A stretch of 64,000 bases of DNA from assembly GCA_949987565.1 (NCBI GenBank), contig OX465121.1, positions 1,877,117 to 1,941,116 on the forward strand. Direction: 5' to 3'. Positions 46,111 to 57,390 of this stretch are shown one piece after another. How positions within the stretch are numbered: position 1 is the stretch's first letter; the number at the start of each line of letters is the position of its first letter. The position numbers were made by a program, and so were the translations under genes. The notes beneath the pieces are model-generated. The model did no database searches and had not been told where the DNA came from. It worked only from the letters and a program-made list of their open reading frames with translations. Source of the stretch: Luidia sarsii. Lineage: Eukaryota; Echinodermata; Asteroidea; Paxillosida; Luidiidae.

Positions 46111-47139
46111 TCCACGACCGTCGAAACGGACGAGCCCCAAGCCCAACTGAGCCTCGACAGACCGGTACTGTACCTTTGTACCAAAAATAAAAAATTAAAA
46201 TAGAATTAAAGGGTGGCTCCGTGCCGGTTCATGAACTAGGGATTAACCAAGTGTCAGCCGCAAACCGCACCCAGTGTCATGAGGTGGGTGGGTGGGATTT
46301 TTTACTATACGATGCACACCCAGCGGAGGTGCGCGGCCAAAAGAACCAATACACGCGCTGCAGGCGCTAATGTGCCCATCGCCTGACTGTATGCCTGACC
46401 GGCCCCATTGTTGGTCAGCTTTCCAGCCACCAAGCATTCCTGGGCCAAGCGCGTACGGCACGCATAACAACGCCTTTATTCAGACGGTCATTCTTCCTTC
46501 CCCGTTCCCAAAGTGGGTCTTCGGTCGACAAGCGACAAAAAACCGAATTGGGCCCGGAGGAATGGAGAGACACACGGACACGCGTATGCATTGCCCAACT
46601 GGCACAGATTCGTGGGGCAATTCTGCTTTAATATTGATATGCTTTTTGCCTGCAATTAGTTTTCGCTCCCCAAAATAAATAAAATGCAGACGTGGGAGAA
46701 TGTCAGACCAAATTATGGTATAGACTCGGGCAGCATGTTACATGTGGCATGTAGCCCCTCTATTCTCTCCCTGATCTGCTTATCAGGAGCAAAAACAGAT
46801 CATGAGTAATCTGTGCGGTACAAGGCGGCTACGGAGTTGCCGTCACAGTGTTGGGACCATGGCTTCCAGTCATGCGCCTCGCAAGCCGCTCCACGACAGT
46901 GTCCTTTCCTTGCTCCATGGACCTTCGTAATGGGCTGTGTGACACGCTGCCAATGGCCGAGTAGATAATGCTGTCCCCTTTGATCCATGTTCACAAATCT
47001 CCTGAGGGTACAAGCAGTAAACACAAAAAGGGAAAACACCAGAAGAAACATCGCTACGTACATAACGTTCGCTTGCCTGTACCTCCGCCGTGGAGGGGCA
47101 CCATGTGGGTGAATATAAGCCTGGATGGACCTCCACCGG

Positions 47140-47352
47140 CCCATTGATTAAACTTGGAATTTGGGACACCATATTTTGAGGCCTCCGATCTGCCCAAATC
47201 CGGAAACGATGGGGGCTGAAAAAGCCAGGGGGCAACCTGATGCACTTTATGCATGTTTGGAGGACGAACAAAAAAGCCAACCCGTGGAGGCCGCAGACTA
47301 GGAAGACCCGTTCTTTTGAAAACGCAAGACTACGGACTTTCCTCTCTGGTTT

Positions 47353-47384
<32 letters not shown>

Positions 47385-48540
47385 AGAAAGGGGAGGGTTA
47401 CGGTCATAATTGTACGGGCCGAATCGTCCACTGGACAAGTGATAAAGGAGATTATGTGGTTTGCAGAAAACCGTCCAAGCGACGGACGACCCGCATGCTG
47501 CCGAAACTACTGGAATTGTGTAAGCCCGCACGGATATGCTGCCCCCATACTCATAGTTAAGCCATTATTGCTGTGTGTGGGCGCCAGTGTTCTCTGTCTA
47601 TAGCTCCCAGGGAATGCAGGGATTGGTATCCCTTGATACTTCAACAGGAAAAGAGTCGATGAGGCAACGCAACGGACCAAGAGCATTGGAGAGCTACCAT
47701 GTGATGTCTGCTTACAAATATGGCAACGACCGCAACATTGTCAGAACTAGGATGACGCGTAGCCGTGTTGGCTATGCCCCCAGACCGTTATGGCTACGAC
47801 CGCAGGGAAAGGAACAACAAATCCAGTCAAGCGTTGGAATGTCTGGAGGGAATGGAACAAAGGAGGCCCGGGGCTGTGAGCCACTGCCCATCGTAGAGTT
47901 CCCGAACCCGTCCCCCACAATGTCTGTAGAGAACTGCTTATTACGGTCCAGCACTCAATAATGGATAACAAGGACCGAGGCGGACGTTTTTTTTTTTGTT
48001 TTTTTTTCAAAGACGTATCATCAGGAGCCACGGATAATGCCTATGAGTAGGTTCAACCACCTTGATCCACCATGGGTTCAACTGTTTTATCCTCAGCTGC
48101 GGTAACCGCAAACATCCACATGTACGAATAAAAGACTCAAGCACTGCTTTGTATGATAAGGGGCAAGTGATCCTCCTACAAAAGAATAATCATTGGCGTA
48201 ATGAGATATACCCCTATGCCAAATACGTCGAAAATGGGGAAAGAAGCTATTAAGCCGGTGCAAAGGAAGCTCCAACGGGAGGGCCTTATCCACACAATCT
48301 TGTCCTAGAACTTACAACCCAAAGACAAAATCGCTAGTGTGATAGGTGAGAGGCGGAATGCCGATTTGACATTCGCCTTAGCAAGGAAGGGGCCCTTCCT
48401 GCCCTCCTAACCAAATTTAACGAGTCATAAAAAAAAACGGTAAGCGAACTGAGCAGTGTCTTATCAATACCGTCATTGACTGACGCGGAGTCTGGGTAGA
48501 ACAAATGATGGATTAGTCTAAAGGAGCACAGCTCTGCTTT
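47140..48540. other. Interior of the composite repeat without a recognised gene
   Basis: Short ORFs exist on both strands, but none shows family motifs. A ttttattttttattttt run lies at about 47350-47385 and two poly-T runs lie near 47990. Confidence 0.3.
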
Positions 48541-48559
48541 GGTATATACCAAGTCTATC

Positions 48560-48695
48560 AACTTGGAAGGGTGATATACAAAATGTTGCAACTGCTCACT
48601 GACCAAAATTACCAAATTGCAAATGTCAAGACTCAGCGGGCCCGACGCCTCGATCCCAGCGGGACCTTTCTCAAAGGCAAATTGGAAGGGTGGTA
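48560..48695 (-). mobile_element. Penelope-like pseudo-LTR fragment
   Basis: gcgggcccgacgcctcgatc and gggacctttctcaaaggca match the 3' end of the PLE at 34840-34905 (gggcctgacgtttcgatcct, ggacctttctcaaaggca). The preceding gcaactgctcactgaccaaa matches 38885-38910. It is a short terminal piece within the composite repeat. Confidence 0.55.
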
Positions 48696-50654
48696 ATTAA
48701 GGCGGCCATACCTCCTATTTAAGGGGACCTCCTTTTATTGTTTCTCCATCAAGGGCCGCGTGTGTGCGTTGCCTTACAGACTACAGGTTTATTGCGTCCC
48801 GTCGGTTACACGGCCCGCTACACCCGAGACTGAGACAAAAGCCATTTTGTGAAGCCGTCGCATAACCTTTCTGTCGCTGCCTATGCAGGGTATTGCAGAG
48901 GAGAAAGCCTATTCTGGCGTTCGAGCGAGGCAGCACACGCAAGGACTTCCAAAACCGCAAGCCGGTCATAGCCGGCATTTCACAGGGCGTTAAAGGATAT
49001 ATTGCCTTTGTGTGCTTTTCATGCTGCGCTGCCTTTCATGCTGCGCTAGTGATGAACAATATCGTTTCACCCGACTACCAGGTTTCCCGCAACCCCAAAA
49101 TAACAGTACGTGCTCACCGGGAGGTATTTTCACGGGGTGGCCGGCGTGAGTTGGCATGAAAGGGAGACCAGCTGACGAAGCGTTGAGCACTGGCGCTGGG
49201 AAGGGTGGAGACTGCCGTTGTGGACCCGAAGTCAGCTTCTGACTGAAGTGGGCTGGATGTTCCTTCCTGTGCTCTCGCTTACATCGAAGGGCTGGGTAGA
49301 TGCCTGGGTATCGCCAAGACTCTGGTTGTTGGGATGCTCACTGCTCCTCGACTGTAGCGCTGTCCCAGACCCATAGATGGCGCTAATTGGCGTGATGATG
49401 TGCTGCCGGCATAGCCGTGTGTCACCGCATCCCGGCACCGCTGTGTTGCTAGTCCTTACATACAGTGCCCAGGATCGGGAATATGGGGATTCAAGGATTT
49501 TGGCTTGGGCCTCTTCGCCCTGCCAAGGACGCAGTCCGGATGCTGCTGTTGGCTACTCCGGGGTCGGAAGCGCAGGCTGAGCATGGGGGCTATCTCGAGC
49601 CGATAGGTAGGAGCACTAAGCCTTAGTCAGACGGGAATGGCGGTGCACGAACCATCTGGACACCTCGCGACTCAAATCGTCTTTGACTCACAACGCTCGT
49701 TTTGTCCGTTGAGCAGGGGACTCCTGCGCTTTCTGGTTCCTCCCTCTATTCCCCATGCTCAAGATTCAGCACTGCGACGAAGTTGAAAGTTTTTAAATCT
49801 GCTGACTCTCGACGAGAGTTTTTACTATACGATGCACACCCAGCGGAGGTGCGCGGCCAAAAGAACCAATACACGCGCTACAGGCGCTAATGTGCCCATC
49901 GCCTGACTGTATGCCTGACCGGCCCCATTGTTGGTCAGCTTTCCAGCCACCAAGCATTCCTGGGCCAAGCGCGTACGGCACGCATAACAACGCCTTTATT
50001 CAGACGGTCATTCTCCCTTCCCCGTTCCCAAAGTGGGTCTTCGGTCGACAAGCGACCAAAAACCGAATTATCAACTCACACATTCTTTATTTGATATTTT
50101 GCATTTTTAAAGGCTGGATCCCGAGACTGATATTTTGGTGAAGTGGAGGAATGGAACGAGAAACGTGGTCAAGTTGAAAGATGTTGTGGTGAGCAGGAAG
50201 CTGACCAAAGGCTCCAAGATAACCATGAAATGGGGACAGCAATTGTGGGAAGGACAGGTTCTAGACTATGAAGAATGCACATCAGATACAGATTCCGATC
50301 CTGACTTCGACCTCCCCCTCGCCCAACTAACTACAGGAAGGACACAAGGTAATCAAACTGCTGTCATTTTAACAAGTTCAATTTATAGCAAACTTCACTC
50401 CCAGTGGGTATATTGTGTCAAGCACCACATCGTTGTCAATTTAAAACACTTTCTATTTTTTATTTTACTTTTTATTTCTCATCCTAATGCACCCTATAAA
50501 AGTTTGATTAAGTTAATTCAGTATAACAATTACTATTTTGTTCATACAACATACTACTAAACATCTTAAAATGTTATTTCATGAATTTCATGTCTACTAT
50601 CATTTTCCCAAAATATTTCTCGTACTTTTTTTATCTTTTTTTATCTTACATTAG

Positions 50655-51170
50655 ATACCGATGGCTCAGCACATTTGCCTGCAACATGCGAGGATTTTCT
50701 CTGCAACGAAGAGGTCTGGGCAGCTTGTGGGAGATGTTTGTGTTTCCCTTGTTATGACAATTTTCTTATTAATAAAGATTGTAGTACACATAATCTTTAT
50801 CATGATTTAATACATTCATCACAAAGTGTAAATCATCCCTTGTGTCTACCATCTGATGTTGGTCATGAACATGGCTCCTATAAGATTTACAATCCAGAGC
50901 TATGTCAACTTTCTTCATCTGCACCCTTGCCAGGTTTTGTTCCTGCTGTACAAGACTATGCTGTGTGTTCTTCTATTCCTTCAAGTTTAACAGTCACGCA
51001 GAATCCTCTAACATCTGGTGGTTGTGTCCCTTCTTCAGCCAAAGATTGGCTTGGTGCATCTCTCTCGTCATGTGCCAGCTTGCCTGGCACAAACAGTTCT
51101 CCTCCATCTTTGCCATCAGGTGGTTGTGTTCCTTCTCCAGTTGAACAAGTGTGTGAGCCACCTCTCTTTT
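50655..51170 (+). pseudogene. Cys-rich segment and diverged first repeats of the transposase-like gene
   Basis: The acceptor ttacattag joins in phase with the exon ending at 50348. CEDFLCNEEVWAACGRCLCF is followed by CYDNFLINKDCSTH, giving a likely zinc-binding cluster. After about residue 110 come two diverged units, SGGCVPSSAKDWLGASLSSC and SGGCVPSPVEQV, showing that the 33-residue unit existed before the array expanded. Confidence 0.6.
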
Positions 51171-51171
51171 C

Positions 51172-53797
51172 ATGCCCCAGCTTGCCTGGCAACCATTGCC
51201 CTCTTCCAACCTCTTCAGGTGGATGTGTTCCTTCTCCAGCTGGACCAGTGCCCAATCCACCCCTCTCTTAATGCCCCAGCTTGCCTGGCAACCATTGCCC
51301 TCTTCTAACCTCTTCAGGTGGATGTGTTCCTTCTCCAGCTGGACCAGTGCCCAATTCACCTCTCTCTTCATGCCCCAGCTTGCCTGGCAACCATTGCTCT
51401 CTTCTAACCTCTTCGGGTGGATGTGTTCCTTCTCCAGCTGGACCAGTGGCCAATCCACATCTCTTTTCATGCCCCAGCTTGCCTGGCAACCATTGCCCTC
51501 TTCTAACCTCTTCAGGTGGATGTGTTCCTTCTCCAGCTGGACCAGTGCCCAATCCACCTCTCTCTTCATGCCCCAGCTTGCCTGGCAACCATTGCTCTCT
51601 TCTAACCTCTTCAGGTGGATGTGTTCCTTCTCCAGCTGGACCAGTGCCCAATCCACCTCTCTCTTCATGCCCCAGCTTGCCTGGCAACCATTGCTCTCTT
51701 CTAACCTCTTCGGGTGGATGTTTTCCTTCTCCAGCTGGACCAGTGCCCAATCCACCTCTCTCTTCATGCCCCAGCTTGCCTGGCAACCATTGCCCTCTTC
51801 TAACCTCTTCAGGTGGATGTGTTCCTTCTCCAGCTGGACCAGTGCCCAATCCACCTCTCTCTTCATGCCCCAGCTTGCCTGGCAACCATTGCTCTCTTCT
51901 AACCTCTTCAGGTGGATGTGTTCCTTCTCCAGCTGGACCAGTGCCCAATCCACCTCTCTCTTCATGCCCCAGCTTGCCTGGCAACCATTGCTCTCTTCTA
52001 ACCTCTTCAGGTGGATGTGTTCCTTCTCCAGCTGGACCAGTGCCCAATCCACCTCTCTCTTCATGCCCCAGCTTGCCTGGCAACCATTGCTCTCTTCTAA
52101 CCTCTTCGGGTGGATGTGTTCCTTCTCCAGCTGGACCAGTGCCCAATCCACCTCTCTTTTCATGCCCCAGCTTGCCTGGCAACCATTGCTCTCTTCTAAC
52201 CTCTTCAGGTGGATGTGTTCCTTCTCCAGCTGGACCAGTGCCCAATCCACCTCTCTCTTCATGCCCCAGCTTGCCTGACAACCATTGCTCTCTTCTAACC
52301 TCTTCAGGTGGATGTGTTCCTTCTCCAGCTGGACCAGTGCCCAATCCACCTCTCTCTTCATGCCCCAGCTTGCCTGGCAACCATTGCTCTCTTCTAACCT
52401 CTTCAGGTGGATGTGTTCCTTCTCCAGCTGGACCAGTGCCCAATCCACCTCTCTCTTCATGCCCCAGCTTGCCTGGCAACCATTGCTCTCTTCTAACCTC
52501 TTCAGGTGGATGTGTTCCTTCTCCAGCTGGACCAGTGCCCAATCCACCTCTCTCTTCATGCCCCAGCTTGCCTGGCAACCATTGCTCTCTTCTAACCTCT
52601 TCAGGTGGATGTGTTCCTTCTCCAGCTGGACCAGTGCCCAATCCACCTCTCTCTTCATGCCCCAGCTTGCCTGGCAACCATTGCTCTCTTCTAACCTCTT
52701 CAGGTGGATGTGTTCCTTCTCCAGCTGGACCAGTGCCCAATCCACCTCTCTCTTAATGCCCCAGCTTGCCTGGCAACCATTGCCCTCTTCTAACCTCTTC
52801 AGGTGGATGTGTTCCTTCTCCAGCTGGACCAGTGCCCAATCCACCTCTCTCTTCATGCCCCAGCTTGCCTGGCAACCATTGCCCTCTTCTAACCTCTTCA
52901 GGTGGATGTGTTCCTTCTCCAGCTGGACCAGTGGCCAATCCACCTCTCTCTTAATGCCCCAGCTTGCCTGGCAACCATTGCTCTCTTCTAACCTCTTCGG
53001 GTGGATGTGTTCCTTCTCCAGCTGGACCAGTGCCCAATCCACCTCTCTCTTCATGCCCCAGCTTGCCTGGCAACCATTGCTCTCTTTTAACCTCTTCAGG
53101 TGGATGTGTTCTTTCTCCAGCTGGACCAGTGGCCAATCCACATCTCTTTTCATGCCCCAGCTTGCCTGGCAACCATTGCTCTCTTTTAACCTCTTCAGGT
53201 GGATGTGTTCCTTCTCCAGCTGGACCAGTGCCCAATCCACCTCTCTCTTCATGCCCCAGCTTGCCTGGCAACCATTGCTCTCTTCTAACCTCTTCAGGTG
53301 GATGTGTTCCTTCTCCAGCTGGACCAGTGCCCAATCCACCTCTCTCTTCATGCCCCAGCTTGCCTGGCAACCATTGCTCTCTTCTAACCTCTTCAGGTGG
53401 ATGTGTTCCTTCTCCAGCTGGACCAGTGCCCAATCCACCTCTCTTTTCATGCCCCAGCTTGCCTGGCAACCATTGCTCTCTTCTAACCTCTTCGGGTGGA
53501 TGTGTTCCTTCTCCAGCTGGACCAGTGCCCAATCCACCTCTCTCTCTTCATGCCCCAGCTTGCCTGGCAACCATTGCCCTCTTCTAACCTCTTCAGGTGG
53601 ATGTGTTCCTTCTCCAGCTGGACCAGTGCCCAATCCACCTCTCTTTTCATGCCCCAGCTTGCCTGGCAACCATTGCTCTCTTCTAACCTCTTCGGGTGGA
53701 TGTGTTCCTTCTCCAGCTGGACCAGTGGCCAATCCACCTCTCTCTTCATGCCCCAGCTTGCCTGGCAACCATTGCTCTCTTCTAACCTCTTCAGGTG
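51172..53797 (+). repeat. 99-bp minisatellite, about 26.5 copies, encoding a 33-residue repeat
   Basis: Copies start with atgccccagcttgcctggca every 99 bp from 51172 to 53748; one spacing is 101 bp near 53540. Copies differ at a few positions (ccctc or ctctc, cgggtgg or caggtgg, ttcatg or ttaatg). In the gene frame the unit reads SCPSLPGNHCSLLTSSGGCV and then PSPAGPVPNPPLS. Because 99 is a multiple of three, several other frames are also open, including a 924-codon minus-strand frame. Confidence 0.9.
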
Positions 53798-53848
53798 ATT
53801 GGTCTCCAGCATCACTGCCTTCGTCTTACAGCTTTCATACACAGCTGT

Positions 53849-54261
53849 TGCTGCTGCTGTCTCTGGTTGTTGTCGTTCGCCTGACGAATCAGTTACCAGG
53901 GTTCACCACGAGGAGGTCGACAACTTGGCAGGAGACCCCCCGACCCCCTCAACTCTCAGTCAACCCAAACACGAGTTTACCACCGGGCGCTGACCTTCCT
54001 CGCAAGGACTGGTCAACACTAAACCGGCTACGGACGGGTGTGGGCCGTTTCAACGCCACCATGCACCGCTGGGGCCTGCGCCCATCAGCAGCCTGCCCAT
54101 GCGGAGCCGAGGAACAGACCGCCCACCACATCATCCACGAGTGCCCCACCTTCCCCCCACCCAATGACCTTGACCTGAATGAGACCTGAGTCCCGACGCA
54201 GAGAGCTGGCTGCAGCGGCTGAGCGACATTGCCTAGCTGCCTCACACGAAAGAAGAAGAAG
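53849..54261 (+). mobile_element. 5'-truncated non-LTR retrotransposon 3' end
   Basis: RLRTGVGRFNATMHRWGLRP, CGAEEQTAHHIIHECPTF and, after a frame change, a DAESWLQRLSDIA ending are typical of the C-terminal zinc-knuckle region of Jockey/RTE-like reverse transcriptases. The tail is gaaagaagaagaag. The 12-bp direct repeat atacacagctgt lies at 53837-53848 and 54262-54273. The insertion (425 bp with one duplication) shifts the host frame. Confidence 0.85.
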
Positions 54262-54263
54262 AT

Positions 54264-55838
54264 ACACAGCTGTGTAGTTCTTCCTTCCTCCCTGATGCAC
54301 AATTCGAACAATCAGTTGAGCCAAACTGTTTTCCTGTTGATGGTGAACCAAGACCACTCGACCCAAATGCACACAAGACACACAAGAGCAAAAATGCTGC
54401 AGTTAAGCACAACATGAATAGAGGCAATGCTTACACAACAGAGAAGTCAAACAAATTTGTACCGGCAAAAAGTAATACACTTGGAAAGAGTAATTGCTTT
54501 TACTGTCAGAAAAGGGGTCTTGATTGCCTCAGGATTACAGTGGAACAACTTCATGAAATCAGAGAAGCTTATTACAACATGGCAGATTTACAGAAGCATC
54601 GAGAGTGGATCATACGGCATGTAGTTGTGACAAAGGTTTCGGAACAAGCAAACAAGTATTCCTATTATTTGCCACAGATAAATAATGATTCCCAGAAATG
54701 GCATGTGTGTCGTCAGCTTTTTACAGGTACCATCGGTGTTTCAGTTTGTCAAGTCCGTGCGGCTTTAAGTAAGGTGGATGTATTCGGTGTAATGGAAGGA
54801 GAGAAACGGGGTGGACGACAAAGGCCTGACAAGGATCAATCATTGAAAGAGCAGGTCACTGCGCACATAAATAAATTTCCTCGTATGGAATCACATTATT
54901 GCAGGGCCAACTCGAAATGCCAGTACCTTTCACCTGATCTTAATTTTGCAATAATGTACAAGATGTACAAACATGATCACCCAAGTGGAGCATCCTTATC
55001 TTTCTATAAGAAGGTTTTCAAATCATTCAATTTTAAAATTCACCATGCGAAGAAAGATCTTTGTGGCCTATGTGAAACCTTTCACCGATCCAGTGCAGAA
55101 GACAAGAAGAAACTGCAACAAGACTATAACAGACATGTGCTGGAAAAAGAAAAATCCTGTATGCTCAAAAATGCTGCAAAAGAGCGAGCTAACACCGATG
55201 CCAAGTATTGTGTTGCAGTCTTCGACCTTCAGCAGGTGATATACCTTCCAAAGTCTGAGCGTTCTGAGCTTTTTCATAAGCGTCGACTTTCATGCTTCAA
55301 CGTCACTATATTTGAGTTGGCCAATAAGGATGGTTTTTGCTTTCTGTCACATGAAGGTCGAACAGGGCGTGGAGCTTCAGAAATAGCCTCATATCTTCAT
55401 CGTTACCTTTTAGGGGTTGATGATAAAGGTTGTGAGACAGTGGAATTATACTCCGATGGGTGTGTTGGGCAAAATAAAAATTCCATCATTCCTGCAATGT
55501 TGTTGCATTTTGTTGAACGATCAAGATCAGTTCAACAAATAACACTGAATTTCTTTGAAACAAATCACGGTCAGTCTGAAGGCGATGCTATTCACAGTAC
55601 CATTGAGAGGCAATTAAAGCAGATTGGTGAAATTTTTGTACCCTCACAACTGGTAACACTTATCAAGATGGCCCGTAGACACCCAAAGCCATACATCGTA
55701 TATACCGTTCAGACGTCAGATGTAATGGGCTGGAAGAATTATAGTCAGAGACGGGGATTGTTGAGTGTCCGATCATCAGAATCGGGGACAAAGGTTGACT
55801 GGAAAGAAGTTCATGCAGATCAGAGTCACCAAACATGA
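54264..55838 (+). pseudogene. DDE/RNase-H-like catalytic region of the transposase-like gene
   Basis: From ATG 54414 the frame runs 474 codons, and it is open upstream to the LINE junction (QLCSSSFLPDAQFEQ). The residues counted from that ATG are as follows. CFYCQKRGLDC (28-38) is a Cys motif. KFPRMESHYCRANSKCQYL (about 154-172) and KKDLCGLC (213-220) are family hallmarks. VAVFDLQQV gives D271, ELYSDGCVGQNKN gives D348, and NHGQSEGDAIHS gives D391, a plausible acidic triad. The frame ends HADQSHQT early; the natural C terminus continues in another frame to 56079. I infer a transposase; the chemistry is unproven. Confidence 0.65.
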
Positions 55839-56079
55839 TATTAACACAATAAAGTTCAAATATTCTCATGAAGACGAGGACTTTGAAATTCTAAGAATTG
55901 GCAGCACTCGTCGATACTCCGATCAAAACCAGGTTCCAGAACCACAACTTTGTTATCCTTCAGATAGCCGTACTATTCCACAGGCAAAGTACGAAGACTT
56001 GTTCAGCTTGTGTACTGGATCAACTCCTGTAATTGCCCACCCAGAATATCAGGCCTTTTACAGGCAGCTCAGTCACTAG
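55812..56079 (+). pseudogene. C-terminal part of the transposase-like gene in shifted frame
   Basis: After a one-base frame change near 55813 the coding sense continues as MQIRVTKHDINTIKFKYSH and EDEDFEILRIGSTRRY to a TAG at 56077-56079. The continuity of sense across the shift and the absence of splice sites suggest a frameshift mutation rather than an intron. Confidence 0.55.
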
Positions 56080-57390
56080 ACTAATTCATGTTGTTCTGCG
56101 TTAATACTTAGCATGCCTTGTTGACATTCTTCCTCCAGTCAGATAAAATGGAAGGAAGTGCCCCAACCATTATTATGATCTATAAACAAAAGTATTCATT
56201 AACTGTACATTAATGTGTATGAAGACATTGTGCTTATCATCCCTGACCTCAAAGGTTGGGAGTAACAGTACCAAATTTCTTATTGCATTTTCCTTGACCA
56301 GGAATTATCTTCTTCTTAGTTGTTTAGTGGCTGAGTAAGGCAGATATTTTCCTTAGTATGCAGTTGTGGTACTTAGGCAATTATTCAATAGTTCAGGAAG
56401 TTTACTATAATTAAACCTTCCAATAGGCGACTTGTAAGAGGTGTTTAAGTTTTGTTCTTTCAACAATATTGTGTGCAACAAAAGCTGGTGTTGAAATACC
56501 TATTTTACCTATTTTATGAACAATTTTACCATGCATGTACTATGTGTTCTCATAAATACTTTAATAATATTCACATGGTCATTGTAGAAAGCCTAGAATG
56601 AAACTCATATTAAGATCAATAAGAATGTAATTGAACGTTTTATGCAAACCATTTAATCAGGCTTTGCACAATGCCCTTGACATCAAATGAATTCTTTGTA
56701 AAGGAAACAATGTAATGAATAACAGCTTTGTACTAGATGTGGGTTTTTTTCTTGTTTGTAGGAAGGGGGATTTTCAAAGAGGAAAAGTGCAATAACATGG
56801 AAAATGAAGAACCGTTTTATTGATATGAATTGTATCAAAATTAATTCTTAATGAATTTAGAATTTTTTTTTTTTTAATAATTTATTGAAACTTTTTTTAT
56901 TGAAATGAATTCTTTGTAATGAAAACATTTTAATGAATCACAGATTTTAACCAGATGTGTTTTTTACTTCTTTGTAGGACTGTGAAGGGGATAATTATTC
57001 AAAATAGCCAAAAATTGCAATAATCCGTGAAGGGAAGAACCATTATTGTACATAAATGAACCAGAAAAGTAATGTAATGAAGATTTATGTAATATACTAT
57101 CAAAATTAATAATGAATTGTAGTTCTATTATCTATCAAATTAATAAAATAAGTTTGAACATGATTTGAATAACCGAACATTATTTTGGTTTCAGATGATG
57201 TTTTTTAGACTTGCTATGGGGTTGACTTACGGGAGACGGCATTTAGATATCATACCTTGCCATTGGAGTTTTGAAGAAAAAATGATCCAAGTTCATGACG
57301 AAATAAACCCTATAATAAGGAAATTATGTTAGGATAAATCAGTGATTACACGTGCAACGCACACACGCACCTATATTCTAGAATGATTTT
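56080..57390. other. AT-rich 3' flank of the transposase-like gene
   Basis: There is no gene. Two diverged tandem copies of about 230 bp lie at roughly 56690-56870 and 56925-57120, sharing tttgtagga, gtgcaataa or ttgcaataa, gaagaaccrttattg and caaaattaat. An aataaa lies near 57301. Confidence 0.45.

Larger units (their letters stand above)
45369..50069. repeat. Composite repeat with near-identical 251-bp direct repeats
   Basis: The 251-bp segment at 46299-46549 recurs at 49819-50069 with only about three or four differences. Each copy ends ccgaatt. Just after the first copy, and again at 45369, comes gggcccggaggaatggagag, so the region reads as two tandem units (45369-46549 and 46550-50069) of unequal length. 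No reverse transcriptase or integrase is recognisable. It could be an LTR, DIRS-like or tandem satellite-type element. Confidence 0.6.
50113..56079 (+). pseudogene. Broken DUF7869-like transposase gene with Tudor-like and repeat regions
   Basis: Two exons are visible. Exon 50113-50348 (acceptor tttttaaag, donor gtaatc) encodes DILVKWRNGTRNVVKLKDVV and GSKITMKWGQQLWEGQVLD, a Tudor-like pattern. Exon 50655 onward opens with a Cys-rich segment (CEDFLCNEEVWAACGRCLCF), then 33-residue repeats, then the DDE-like domain. Breaks: TAA stops ending at 51271, 52756 and 52954, a 2-bp insertion near 53540, a LINE insertion (53849-54261), and a one-base frame change near 55813. Upstream exons may be missing. 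The family is known to me only as uncharacterised proteins related to DUF7869, common in aquatic invertebrates. That assignment is from memory of sequence patterns and should be tested. Confidence 0.65.

Noticed and set aside
51268..52740. 490-codon minus-strand frame rich in Gly and Pro
   Set aside because: Another open frame of the same tandem array, with no start context, splice sites or non-repetitive flanking protein.
50994..53768. 924-codon minus-strand ORF with coiled-coil-like repeats
   Set aside because: It is the complement of the 99-bp minisatellite. Splice phase, older diverged units and the LINE junction all support the plus-strand frame as the coding one.
51172..53797. Possible CRISPR array
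   Set aside because: Units are contiguous 99-bp tandem repeats without unique spacers, in a eukaryotic sequence.
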